Assembly (NCBI RefSeq): GCF_031755915.1
Contig: NC_083388.1
Location: 15,698,501 to 15,762,500 of the forward strand
Length of the DNA stretch: 64,000 bases
Source of the DNA: Ziziphus jujuba
Lineage: Eukaryota > Streptophyta > Magnoliopsida > Rosales > Rhamnaceae
Direction: 5' to 3'
Positions 46,888-59,039 of this stretch are shown piece after piece. Each line of letters begins with the position of its first letter. Position 1 is the stretch's first letter. Under the pieces are notes generated by a model. It was not told the DNA's origin. It did no database searches and worked only from the letters and a program-made list of their open reading frames with translations. A program made the translations under genes and the position numbers.

Positions 46888-47881
46888 TTATACGAACCTA
46901 GGACGCCTGCTCCTAAACCCGTATTATATTAGTCCGGATCTTAATTAAGTTCAAGTTCTAATGGAATGGACCTCAACCCCTAACCAACCTGTAATTAGAA
47001 ACCTTGGTATAATGTCGACGCCACAATAGGGAATGGAAAACCTATTGATAAGTCAAGCTAAAACAACTAATTCTCTAATGGAGTTTTAGGTGTTCTCAAA
47101 GAACAAAGAGATAATTAATCTCATAAGTATTTTCTCAATCAAATCAAAGTTGTATTCATATTGAAAAATAAGCCTTTAAATAGGCTTTGAAAGAAACAAA
47201 ATAAACCCTAAAAACCCTAGGAAAAAACCGGCCACACACATAAAGAAGCCTAGTTGGCCGCAACTATACTTCCTTTCCTAATCTAAGTTTGATTAATTAA
47301 TTCCTTTATATTAAATTAGGAATTAATTAATTTACAATAAAATAAAAACCGTCCTAAAGTTATTTGTCCAGAAAATAAATAAATAAAAACCCAAAAAGAA
47401 ATAAAGTCAATCGCAAATTAGGTAACGAGTTGACTTTGACATCTAGGCTCATTTATGTCTTCAACCGAGCTAATTTATGTCTGCCTGATGTCCGAGCTAA
47501 CTTATGTCTGGCCGAGCTAACTGATGTCTGTCCGAGCTAAGTTATGTCTGGCCAAGCTCACTGATGTCTTTCTGAGCTAAGTTGTGTCTGGCCGAGCTAA
47601 GTTACATCCGATATCCGAAGTCCGAAATCAGATGTCCGAGGCAAGGGTGTCCGATATAAAATGTCCGATGTATGAGCATCCACCACTTGGATACTTAAAA
47701 CAGGTCTTGTATCTTCAAGTATGGACAAGCTCTGTTGAGATTGATTACCCTCTGTACAAATACTCCCAGGTTGTCCTTAAATCTCTTAATTTGAGCTCTT
47801 GTGATTGGCCTAGTCTTCATCCGTGTCGAGTCAGCACCACAGCGGGTTATCTGTGAAGCGGTCTCGGGTGGAATCACATCA
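46888..47881 (-). repeat. 3' LTR of element F, mosaic
   Basis: The LTR-encoded tail (MKTRPITRAQIKRF..NLNRACPY) is of the B type, while the part after about 47700 has the minisatellite of the C type, so this LTR looks recombinant. Terminal TTATACG replaces TGATACG. Confidence 0.88.
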
Positions 47882-48420
47882 TTCCCCTCCTCTTGAAAAG
47901 GATTTGTCCTCAAATCAATATCATCACCTGCAGCAAAAGGAGTTAAATCAGCAACATTAAATGCAGCACTCATGTTATACTCACCCGGTAAAGATAGCTT
48001 TAAATAAGTATCTTTAAAATTCATGGTCAGCAATGATTTCTTATTCATAATCACTTTATTAACATCACCAAAACCAAGATAAAAATTTATATTTTTCCTT
48101 TCTTGTCTTCCTTTTCCTTTCTGACTCACGGCCATCTCACCTTCCTCACTCTCGGCTTTTGCACCAAATTTCTCACTCTTGGTTTTATTAAATTTTTTCC
48201 ACACAACTTGAGTATTAGAAGACTTACTTTGGATAGCAAGCTCACCTTTTCCCTCTTGATTGGAGGGTAGTCCACTTGGAATTTCATTTGGGAAGACATC
48301 TCCAAATTCCTTCAAAAGGGAAATCATTGAACTTGGCAATTTAAGTTCTTCAAAGTTAGTTTGATCATTAAAATAATTTTCTTTATAAATCATGACCAGA
48401 AAAAGGTTTCTTACACTCAA
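47695..48420 (-). pseudogene. Deleted pol of element F
   Basis: A 241-codon frame: RT start to PNEIPSGLPS, the same second linker as in B (NQEGKGELAIQSK, FYLGFGDVNKVI), then a direct jump from FKDTYLK to LPGEYNMSAAFNVADLTPF at the integrase C-terminus, and on into the LTR tail. It shares B's first join and has a further deletion of the integrase and RT pieces that B retains. Confidence 0.9.
47882..47894 (-). promoter_or_regulatory. Polypurine tract of element F
   Basis: AAGAGGAGGGGAA on the minus strand directly before the LTR start. Confidence 0.88.
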
Positions 48421-49773
48421 TAACCTTATTAATATCCCCTAAACTCAAATAAAAATTGCTACTTAACCTTTCTTTTCTTTCTTTTTCTTTTTCACCCTTG
48501 GATTGGCGCAAACCTTCGGATTTCCCTTCCTTCTCGAAGCTCTGGGGTTTACCACTTTCTTTCCCCTCTCTTTCGGTTTTTCCTTGATCTTTCCCCTCAA
48601 TATGAGTCTTAGAAACCTTACCTTGATCAGCAACCTCATTCTTACCTTCTTGAAAGGATGGTGAAGCCGTTAGTGCCATACTTGCTTTTTCCTTAAGCTT
48701 TTCGGCTTCTCTCCTTTGTTGCATTTGTAATTGGTCTTTGTAAACCTTTTTAGGAGATAATGGTAAAAGCTTGAACTTCTTCCCTTTAAACCTGAAAACA
48801 ATACTATTTTCTCGACCAAAATGAGTAGCATCTTTATCAAATTGCCATGGTCTACCTAATAGTATATGTCCAGCAATCATGGGTACAATATCACATAAAA
48901 CTACATCCTCATATCTACCTATATTAAATTTTACTTTGGCTTGTTTATTCACTTTTATTTCACCACTATCATTAAGCCATTGTAATCTATAAGGTTCTGG
49001 ATGTTTAATAGTTATTAAGCCTAATTTATGAACTACAATGTTACTAATTACATTTGTACAACTTCCACTATCTATAATCATGCCACAAATTTTACCTTGA
49101 ATTTCACATCGGGTGTGGAAGATGCTCTCTCTTTGAATTTCATCCTCATCTTTGTATGCAGCAAGTACTCTCCTAGAAAGCAAGTTTAATTCAACATTGG
49201 ATGCTTGCAAGGTTTCGGGTTCATCTTCCAAGTCCTCCTCCTCTTGCTTGGCTTCATCCTCACTTTCTTCACTTTCCGATTCTAGCTCGTCATTGCCCTT
49301 TAACACCATGGTTCTTCTATTCGGGCATTGGCTAGCGCTGTGTCCTCCTCCCTGGCACTTAAGACACACAACATCATGAGTTCTAGAAGGTTTAGGATCT
49401 AATTTTACCTCATTCTTTGGTGCTTGGACAGATTCGGTTCTAGTCTCCTTCCTTGGCCAGTTTGAACTTTCTTCTTTGACTTTTGGCTTTGGCTTGCTTT
49501 CATAGATGGGATTGTTCCTCCAGCCACTAGAATTGGACCTTCCATTGTTGGAAACACCTCTACACCATGAGCTTACACCCCTCCTCTTGAATTGGTGCTC
49601 AAGCTTAATGGCAACATGCAACATCTCCTCCAACTCCAAGTATTGTTGCAAATCTAGTTGGTTGGCTATCTCACGATTCAAACCACCAAGAAATCTTGCC
49701 ATGGTTGCTTCTCTATCCTCATTCATGTTTAACCTCATCATAAGCATCTCCATCTCCTTGTAGTAATCCTCAT
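48383..49773 (-). pseudogene. gag C-terminus, protease and RT start of element F
   Basis: An open frame of at least 456 codons from MEMLMMRLNMNEDREATMARF through the zinc knuckle (CLKCQGGGHSASQC), the acidic linker, protease (MIIDSGSCTNVIS, HILLGRPW) and the lysine-rich linker to [14 protein letters not shown]. One extra base at about 48395 then ends it. It shows that gag, protease and RT are one frame in this family. The capsid N-terminal half is deleted. Confidence 0.9.
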
Positions 49774-50393
49774 CATAAGTTTGATTAATTAATTCCTTTA
49801 TATTAAATTAGGAATTAATTAATTTACAATAAAACAAAAACCTTCCTAAAGTTATTTGTCCAGAAAATAAATAAATAAAAACCCAAAAAGAAATAAAGTC
49901 AAACGCAAATTAGGTAACGAGTTGACTTTGACATCTAGGCTGAATTATGTCTTCAACCGAGCTAACTTATGTCTGCCTGATGTCCGAGCTAACTTATGTC
50001 TGGCCGAGTTAACTGATGTCTGTCCGAGCTAAGTTATGTCTGGCCGAGCTCACTGATGTTTGTCCGAGCTAAGTTGTGTCTGGCCGAGCTAAGTTACATC
50101 CGATGTCCGAAGTCCGAGATCAGATGTCTAAGGTAAGGCTCCGACGTCCGAGGCAAGGGTGTCCGATATAAAATGTCCGATGTATGAGCCTCCACCACTT
50201 GGATACTTAAAACAAGTCTTGTATCTTCAAGTATGGACAAGCTCTGTTGAGATTGATTACCCCCTATACAAATACTCCCAGGTTGTCCTTAAATCTCTTA
50301 ATTTGAGCTCTTGTGATTGGCCTAGTCTTCATCCATGTCGAGTCAGCACCACAGCGGGTTATCGGTGGAGCGGGCTCGGGCGGAATCACATCA
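49774..50393 (-). repeat. Partial 5' LTR of element F
   Basis: Outer (U3) part of the LTR, from the AGTTTGATTAATTAATTCC section to the complement of TGATGTGATTCC. Includes the minisatellite (about 49961-50090). Confidence 0.9.
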
Positions 50394-52606
50394 GAGATGA
50401 CTTGGATGAGGGGTATGATGAAATTTTTGAACCTCAACGATGGCCAATCCATGGAAGGCCAGCAAGGAATGAAGATGATGATCTTGGAAATATTACGGTC
50501 AACATACCGCCTTTCATGGGAAAAAAGTGATCCGGAGGCTTACTTGGAATGGGAGGAGCGTATGGAGATGATCTTTGATTGTCATAACTATTTGGAGGCT
50601 AAGAAAGTTAAAGTGGTAGGAATTTGGACATTATTCACTCCAATGGTGGACTAATGAGCAAAATACCTGAAGAAGAGTAGATGATGAATTGATTACTACT
50701 CGCAACAAATGAAAGAAGCTATGAGGAAGTGATTTGTACCGATTCATTACCATAGGTTGCTACATCAAAGGTTACAATCTTTATCTCAAGGAAATAGGTC
50801 CGTGGAGGATTATTACAAGGAGATGGAGATGCTTATGATGCGTTTAAGCTTGAATGAAGAAAGAGAAGCAACCATGGCACGGTTTCTAGGTGGATTGAAT
50901 CGAGAGATAGCCAATCAACTAGAATTACAACAATATGTGGAATTGGAGGAGATGTTGCATGTGGATATTAAACTTGAGCATCAATTCAAGAGGAGGGGTG
51001 TAAGCTCACGGTTTAGGGGTGTTTCCAATAGTGGAAGTTCAAATCCAAGTGGCCAGAGAAATAATCCTACCTATGAAAACAAACCAAAATCGTAAGTTGG
51101 AGAAAAAAGTTCCAATCGGCCAAAGAGAGAGGCTAGAACCGAATCTGTCCAAGCACACAATAGTGAAGGTAAATATGATCCTAAACCTTCTAGATCTCAT
51201 GATATTGTGTGTTTTAAGTACCAGGGAAGAGGACACATTGTAACCAATGTCCGAATAGTAGGATCATGGTGCTTCAAGCAATGGGGACTTAGAATTCGCA
51301 AGTGAAGAAAGTGATGCTGAAACCAAAATTGAGGATGAAGAAATTGAAGATGAAGCTAAGACCCTACATGCATCGAATGCTGAATTAAAATTGGTTTCTA
51401 GGAAAATGTTGACTATATACAAGGATGAGGATTAAGTTCAAAGAGAAAACATCTTCCATACCCGATGTGAAATCCAAGGTAAAATTTGTAGTATGATAAT
51501 TGATAGTGGAAGTTATACGAATGTAATTAGTAACATTGTGGTTGATAAATTAGGCTTAGCAACAATTAAACATCCTGAACCATAGAGATTACAATGGCTT
51601 AATGATAATGGTGAGATGAAAATGAATAAACAAGCCAAAGTAAAATTTAGCATAGATAAATATGTGGATGTTGTTTTGTGTGATGTTGTACCTATGCATG
51701 CCGGACATATTCTATTAGGTAGACCATGGCAATTTGATAAAGATGCTATTCATTATGGTCAAGAAAATTGTATTTTTTTTTAGATTTAAAGGTAAAAAGG
51801 TCAAGCTGGAGCCATTAACTCTCAAGGAGGTGTATAGAGATCAACTACAAATACAATAAAAGTGGAAGGCCGAAAAGATCAAGGAGAAAACAAGCATGGC
51901 ACCCACAGCTTCACCATCCAAACAAGAAGGTAGGTCCGAGTTTGCTTTCCAAGGTAAGTGTTCCAAACCTAAAATTCAGGGGAAAGGAAGAGAGAAGGCC
52001 GAGAGTGATAAAAGACATGAAAAAGTCTAGAGTGGGATGAGAGAGGAAGACAAACCCGAGAGTGCAAGAAAGCTAGAAAAAATCGACAGTGAGGGACAAT
52101 CTGAGAGGAAGAAAGGAAAAGAAAGGAAAAAGAAAAAAAATAATTTTTTTTATCTTAGTCTTGGTGATGCAAATAAAGCAATTTTAAATAAGAAACCATT
52201 GCTGGTTATATTTTTAAAGAAGCTTATTTAAATGATCAAGCTAACCTTGAAGAGTTTGAATTGCCAAGTTCTATTTCTTTCCTTTTGGAAGATTTTGAAG
52301 ATGTTTTTTTGGTGGAGATTCCTAGTGGATTATCACCTATTAGAGGGATTGAGCATTAAATTGACTATGTTTTGGGGCTACCAAACCAAATAGGCTTGCA
52401 TATAGGAGCAATCTCGAGGAGACAAAGGAGCTACAAAGGCAGGTAAGTGAGTTGCTTGATAAATGTTACATTCGTGAGAGTATAAGTCCATGTGCTATCC
52501 CTGTTTTGTTAGTACCTAAGAAAGATGGTTCATGGAACATGTGTGTAGATTTTAGAGGTATAAATAATATTACCATTAAATATAGGCATCCAATTCATAG
52601 GTTAGA
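50394..52606 (+). pseudogene. Element E: gag, protease and RT start, resumed after F
   Basis: Resumes at GAGATGACTTGGATGAGG and gives the capsid region, DYYKEMEMLMMRLSL, a zinc-knuckle remnant (CFKYQGRGH), protease (IIDSGSYTNVIS) and RT up to [15 protein letters not shown], with many frameshifts and stops (for example TGA at 50668-50670). The linker is followed by normal RT (LSPIRGIEH), so E descends from a full-pol copy, not from the B/F type. It is cut at 52606 by the LTR of H. Confidence 0.88.
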
Positions 52607-53734
52607 TGATACGAACCTATGACGACTTGCTCCTAAACCCATATTATATTAGCCCGAATCTAATTATGTTCAAGTTTCAATGGTCACCTTTACCCCTAAC
52701 CATCCTATGATTAGAAACCTTGGTATATTGAAGATGCCAAAATAGGTGATGGAAGTCCTATTGATAAGTCAAACTAAAACACTCATTCTCTAATGGTGCT
52801 TTAGGTGTTCAAAGAGAATAAAGAGAATTCAATCTCACAAATTAATTTTTGTATAAAATTCAAGCTTACTTTTTATTGAAAAATGAGCCTTTAAATAGGC
52901 TACAAAGTCATAAAATAAACCCTAAAAACAAAGGGAAAACCGGCCATACAAAGTGGTTTCCTATGATGACCGAAATTCTCACTCCTTTCCTAATCTAGTT
53001 TGGCTTAATTAATTCATTTATTTTGAATTAGAAATTAATTAATTTACAGTGAAAATAATAAAATAATAACTTTTCTAAACTTATTTCTCTAGAAAATAAA
53101 TAAATAAAAACCAAAAAGTAATGGTAATTTCCTAAAACAATAAGTAGAATCAAATTAGGAAACTAAAATACTAGATTTTTGACTAAGTTGACTTTGACCA
53201 ATCTTTAACCACTTTGAGCACCAAATCAGCTTCTATATGCTTTTTAGGATGCCAAATAAGCTTATTATAAAGTCCCACATGTTTCCCTTGCTTGGAAGAA
53301 AAAGAAAAAGCCAACTCAGCACAATACAGTAAAGCCAGCACAAAATACAGCAAAAATGGGACAAATTTACTAACTATCCGTACAACCCCTCTTTGGATGA
53401 CTTTGAAGCTGATTTAACTTGATTCCATGTATCTTATACATATGTATTGAATCCATGAAACATTGGAACCATTTCATATTTCTCGGACTCCAAAAATGTA
53501 CCAAAACTGCTACCCGGGCCCGTATCGGCTTCCATCACTTGTATGCTCAGAACATGTCTTGGATCTTCCAGTATGGACAAGCCCTCTTGAGAATGAGTTA
53601 CCTCCTGGATAAATGCAGAAATTTTAACCTTAAATCTCTTAGTTTAAGCCCTAGTGATTGGCCTAGTCTTCAACCGTATCGGGTCAGCAACCTAGAGGGT
53701 TGTCGGTTATGCAGGTTCGGGCGGAATCACATCA
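52607..53734 (-). mobile_element. Element H: 3' LTR (minus strand)
   Basis: TGATACGAACC at 52607 to the complement of TGATGTGATTCC at 53734; the minisatellite is absent. Left flank TTAGA (52602-52606) lies in E's RT. No matching right flank is seen because H is truncated at 55612. Confidence 0.9.
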
Positions 53735-55612
53735 TTCCCCTCCTCTTGAAAATGATTTGTCCTCAAATCTAGATCATCATCTACAGTAAAAGGAGATAAA
53801 AAAGCAACATTAAATGTGGCACTAACACTATATTCACGTATTAAATCAAGTTTATAGGTATTCTCGTTAATCGGCTCCAAAACTTGAAAAGGTTCATCCA
53901 CACTGGCATGAGTTTTGACTTTTTTTGTTTAGGAAACCTCTCCTTTTGTAAGTGCAACCAAACCAATTCTCATTGGTCATACACTATCACAACAAAATCT
54001 AGAAATAAATGCTCATTATGGTAAAAATTATACTTTTTAAAGTTAGCAAACAATATTTCTCAAATTTTCAAATTTCCACTAAGTAAAGCTCTCAACAATG
54101 TAGATAAAGTTCTATGCAACAAAAACATCTTTAAATAATTATCTTTAAAATTCATGACCAGCAATGATTTCTTATTCGTAATTACTTTATTAACATCACC
54201 AAAGCTAAGACAAATTTTTTTTATTTTTCTTGTCTTTCCTTTCTTTTGCTTTCCGAATCACAGTTTGCATTTGTTTTCTCTCATACTCGGCTTTGTTAAA
54301 ATTTTTCCATTCAACTTAGGTTTTAGAGGACTTTCCTTGCATAGAAAGCTCACCTTTCTCCGTTTGAATGGATGGTGGGACCATTGGTGCTATACTAGCC
54401 TTCTTTTTTAGCCTCTCGGCTTCCCTCCTTTGTTGCATTTGAAGTTGATCGCTAAATACTTCCTTTAGAGTTAATGGCTCCAGCCTAAACTTTTTCCCTT
54501 TAAATTTAAATACAATGCTATTCTCTCTACCATAATGGATAGCATCTCTATCAAATTGCCATGGCCTACCCAACAAAATATGACCCACATGCATAGGAAC
54601 AACATCACACAATACAGCATCCACATATGTATCAATGCTGAATTTTACTTTGGCTTGTTTATTTACATTTATCTCACCACTATCATTAAGCCATTGTAAT
54701 CTATATGGTTCAGGATGTTTAATGGTTGTTAGTCCTAATTTATCAACTACCACATTACTAATTATATTACCACAACTTCCACTATCAATTATCATACTAT
54801 ATACATTACCTTGGATTTCACATCGGATGTGGAAGATGTTCTCTCTTTGAATTTCATCCTCATCTTTGTATGCATCCAGCATTCTCCTAGAAACCAAGCT
54901 TAATTTAGCATGGGAAGCATTCAAATTTTTGGCCTCACCTTCAAGCTCTTCCTCCTCCTCTTGCTCGATTTCACACTCATTTTATTCATTTTCCAACTCT
55001 AGCTCACCATTGCCTTTTAACACCATGATCCTTCTATTCGGGCATTGGCTAGCGATATATTCTCGTCCTTGGCACTTAAAACAAATAATTTCTCTTGATA
55101 TTGAAGGTTTAGGATCAGATTTTACCTAATTTTTATGTGCTTGGACAGATTCGTCTTTAGGCTTCCTTTTTGGCCAATTGGTGCTTTCTTCTCCCACCTT
55201 TGGCTTTGGCGCTTTCATAGGTTGGATTGTTTCTCCAGCCACTTGGAATTGATCTTCCACTGTTGAAAACACTCCCAAACCATGAGCCTATACCTCTCCT
55301 CTTGAATTGATGCTCCAATTTAATAGCCACATGCAACATCTCCTTCAATTCCACATATTGTTGCAATTATACTTGGTTGGCTATCTCACGATTCAAACCA
55401 CAAAGGAATCTAGCCATGGTTGCTTCTCTATCCTCATTCATACTTAATCTCATCATAAGCACAGCAACCTATGATAGTATGATGGCACAAATCACTTCCT
55501 CATGGCTCCTTTCATTTGTCGCCATGTAGTGATCAAGTCATCACCAACTCTCCTTCGGGTATTTTTCTCATTGGTCCACCATTGGAGTGCATAATGGCCA
55601 AACTCCATTGCC
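53735..55612 (-). pseudogene. Element H: scrambled pol, protease and gag
   Basis: In minus-strand order from 55612: capsid part, a deletion near 55460, zinc knuckle region (CFKCQGREYIASQC, with one histidine changed), protease (MIIDSGSCGNIISNVV, open at 54316-54924), linker, then an integrase piece, an RT piece and the integrase C-terminus in the same joined order as in B (54000-54200). Polypurine tract at 53735-53747. Multiple stops. The gag ends abruptly at 55612, where plus-strand gag starts. Confidence 0.87.
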
Positions 55613-57584
55613 ACAGCTATTCAGAGGCTAAGAAGGTGAAATTGGTAGCAATGGAATTTGGTCATTATGCACTCCAATGGTGGACTAATGAGAAAAACAC
55701 CCGAAGGAGAGTTGGTGATGACTTGATCACTACATGGTGAGAAATGAAAGGAGTCATGAGGAAGCGGTTCGTACCATCATACTATCATAGGTTACTACAT
55801 CAAAGACTTCAATTTTTATCTCAAGGAACTAGGTCCATGGAGGATTATTATAAGGAGATGGAGATGCTTATGATGAAGTTAAGCATGAATGAAGATAGAG
55901 AAGCAACCATAGCAAGGTTTCTTGGTGGTTTGAATTGTGAAATAGCCAATCAATTAGAATTGCAACAATATGTGGAATTGGAAGAGATGTTGCATGTGGG
56001 TATTAAATTAGAGCATCAATTCAAGAGGAAGTGTCTAAGCTTATGGTTTGGAGGAGTTACAAATAGTGGGAGGTCAAATCCAAGTGCTTGGAGAAGCAAC
56101 CTTGTCTATGATTCAAAGCCAATATTGAAACTAGGTGAAGAAAGCTCTAATCAGTCAAAAAGGGAAGCCAAGGCCGATTCTATCCAATCACCAAGGAATG
56201 AAGGTAAATCTAATCCTAAACCTTCTAGAGCTCTTGATGTTATGTGTTTTAAGTGTCAGGGAAGAGGACACATTGTTAGTCAATGCCCGAATAGGAGGAT
56301 CATGGTGCTGAAAGGTAATGGTGAACTAGAATCCGAAAGTGAAGAAAGTGGTGTTGAAACCGAAAAAAATGGTGAACAAGTTAAAGATGATGGGCATGAT
56401 GAATCCGAAACTCTCAAGGCATCTAGGGCCAATTTGAGTTTAGTAGCAAGGAGGGTTCTAACCATGTACAAAGATGAGGACCAAATTCAAAGAGAGAACA
56501 TCTTCCACACCCGATGTGCAATTCAAGGTAACATATGTAGTATGATTATAGATAGTGGGAGTTGTGCAAATGTAATTAGTAGCATGATAGTTGATAAATT
56601 AGGCTTCACAACTATTAAAAATCCAGAACCATATAGATTACAATGGCTTAATGATAGTGGAGAGATGAGAGTACATAAGCAAGCCAAAGTAAAATTCAGC
56701 ATAGATAAATATGTGGATGTTGTGTTGTGTGATGCTGTGCCTATGCATGCTAGTCATATATTGTTGGGGAGGCCATAGCAATTCGATAAAGATGCCATAC
56801 ATTATGGGAGAGAGAACTCTATTGTTTTTAAGATTAAAGGCAAGAAGATTAAGATGGAGCCATTGACACTGAAGGAGTTTTTGAGAGACCAATGACAAAT
56901 GCAACAAAGGAGAGAAGCAGAGAAGCTCAAAGAGAATGCTAGTATGTCACCAAGGTTCCACCATCCATTCAAGAGAGAAAAGGTAAGCTTGCCGTCCAAG
57001 GTAAGTTTTCTAAAATCCTGGTTGAGTGGACAAATTTTAATAAAACTGAGAGTAAGAAATTTGGTGCAAAAGCAGAGAATGAGAAAGGTGAGATGTCCGT
57101 GAGTGAGAAAGGAAAAGAAAGAAAAGAAAAGAAAAATAAAATTTTTTATCTTAGCTTTGGTGATGTTAATAAAGCTATTTTAAATAAGAAATCATTGCTG
57201 TTCATGAATCATAAAGATGCTTATTTAAAAATGTTTTAGTTGTATAGAGCTTTATCTACCTTGTTTAGAGCTTTATTTTGTGGAAATTTAAAAATTTAAA
57301 AGAGATTATTTACTAACTTTAAAAAGTGTAATTTCTTCCATAAGGAGCATGTATTTCTAGATATTGTTGTGATAGTGTTTGACCCAAGAAATTTAGTTTG
57401 GTTGCACTTATGAAAGGAGAGGTTTCAAAAACAAAAAAAGTCAAAGCTTATGCCGCGTGTGGATGGACCTTTTCAAGTTTTGGAGCGGATTAATAACAAG
57501 GCTTACAAACTTGATTTTTCGGGCGAGTATAGTATTTGTGCCATATTTAATTTTGCTAATTTAACTCCTTTTCCTGCAGGTAAT
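55613..57584 (+). pseudogene. Element J: gag, protease and scrambled pol (plus strand)
   Basis: Opens inside gag with YSEAKKVKLVAMEFGHYALQ, runs open to a TGA at 55738-55740, then for 344 codons: capsid C-terminus, CFKCQGRGHIVSQC, acidic linker, protease MIIDSGSCANVIS, ending at a TAG in the LLGRPW motif (56776-56778). From 56779 on it is broken and includes the second linker, the integrase piece, the RT piece and the integrase C-terminus in the B/H order. The polypurine tract has been deleted: TGCAGGTAAT leads straight into the LTR. Confidence 0.87.
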
Positions 57585-59039
57585 TGATGTGATTTCGCCT
57601 GTGGCCATTCAACCGACTACCTACTCGAGTACGGGTTCTATACAAATGAAGATGAGGCCAATCAGTAGGGCACAAGTTAAGAGATTTAAGGATAAATTCA
57701 CTGGCTTTATTCATGGAGTGATTCAATCCCAAGAGGGAATGATAATACCTAAGGATATAAGACCATTTTTAAGCCTCAAAGTGGTGGAGACCGATAGGAC
57801 CCAGGTCGTTATTTTTGTGCAAATTTGGACTCCGGGCAGCAAGGAATGGTTCTAACACTTCATGAAATCAATGAATATCATTAAGAGGACATGAAATCCA
57901 GCTAAGGTAGAATCAAAAGTATCTAAAAAGGACTTGTATGGACAACCTCTCAAATTGCCCTGAACTAGCACAACCGACAACCCGTTGGGGTGCTGACACG
58001 ATACGGATGAAGACCGAACCGATTAAAGAGAAACTTGCTGAATTTATCTAGGGATAATTCATTCTTAAAATGGCTTATCCATACCCGAAGATATAATGCC
58101 TGTTTTGAGCATACAATTGGTGAAAGCTAATACGGACCCGAGTAGCGATTTTGGTGCATTTATGGATTCCGGGCAGCGGAAAATGGTTCAAATCTTCTTG
58201 AATTCACTTGATATCACTAATAAATCATGGGATATGGTCAAGACTGAAGCTTTTCTGGTCATTTAAAAGGTGTGCGCATGAGAGAGAAAATGGCCTGGTT
58301 TTGCTGTATTATTTGCTGGCTTTACTGTATTTTGCTGAGTTGGCTTCTTCTCTTTCCTGCAAGCAAGGGAAACATGTCGGACTCCATAAAAATCTTATTT
58401 GGCATCCTAAAAAGCATATATAAACTGATTTGGAGCTCAAATTGGTCAAAGTCAACTTAGTCAAAAAACTAGTATTCTAGTTTCCTAATTTGATTTCTAC
58501 TTTTTGTTTTAAGAAATTACCTTTACTTTTGGTTTTTATTTATTTGTTTTCTGGAAAAATAAGTTTAGGAATGTTATTAATTTATTATATTCATTGTAAA
58601 TTAGTTAAATCCTAATTTAAAATAAGGGAATCAATTAATCAAAATTAGATTAGGAAAGGGTGTGAAATTAGGCAATTTCCTAATTGGAGTCTACGTTGGT
58701 CAAAATTTCGTAATCCTTTTAGGGTTTTATTTTGTTCATTCAAAGCCTATTTAAAGGATTATTTTCAATGAGAAATCAAGCTTGAATTTTATACAAAAAT
58801 TTATTTGTGAGATTGAATTCTCTCTGTTCTTTTAAACACCTAAAACACCATTAGTGAATAAGTGTTTTAGTTTGACTTATCAATAGGCCTTCCATCAGCT
58901 ATTGTGGCATCTTTATTATATACTAATGTTTGTAATCATAGGTTAGTTAGGGGTCAAGGTGGCCATTATAACTTGAACATAATTAGATCTGGGCTAATAT
59001 AACACAGGTTTAGGCACAGGTCGTCCTAGGTTCGTATCA
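57585..59039 (+). repeat. Doubled LTR: first ~370 bp of one LTR followed by a nearly complete second LTR
   Basis: The LTR start TGATGTGATTTCG (57585) runs to about 57957, then the sequence returns to CCTGAACTAGCACAACCGAC, about 15 bases after an LTR start, and continues to the normal end TTCGTATCA at 59039. It carries the R/U5 hairpin (58850-58870). What follows is protease-RT linker, not a primer site. Confidence 0.85.

Larger units (their letters stand above)
46888..50393 (-). mobile_element. Element F: internally deleted non-autonomous copy nested in E
   Basis: Perfect 5-bp target duplication GAGAT at 46883-46887 and 50394-50398. 3' LTR 46888-47881, rearranged pol, protease, partial gag, then the outer part of the 5' LTR (49774-50393). 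One deletion joins gag codons (YYKE) to the middle of the 5' LTR, removing gag N-terminus, leader, primer site and the inner half of that LTR. Confidence 0.93.
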
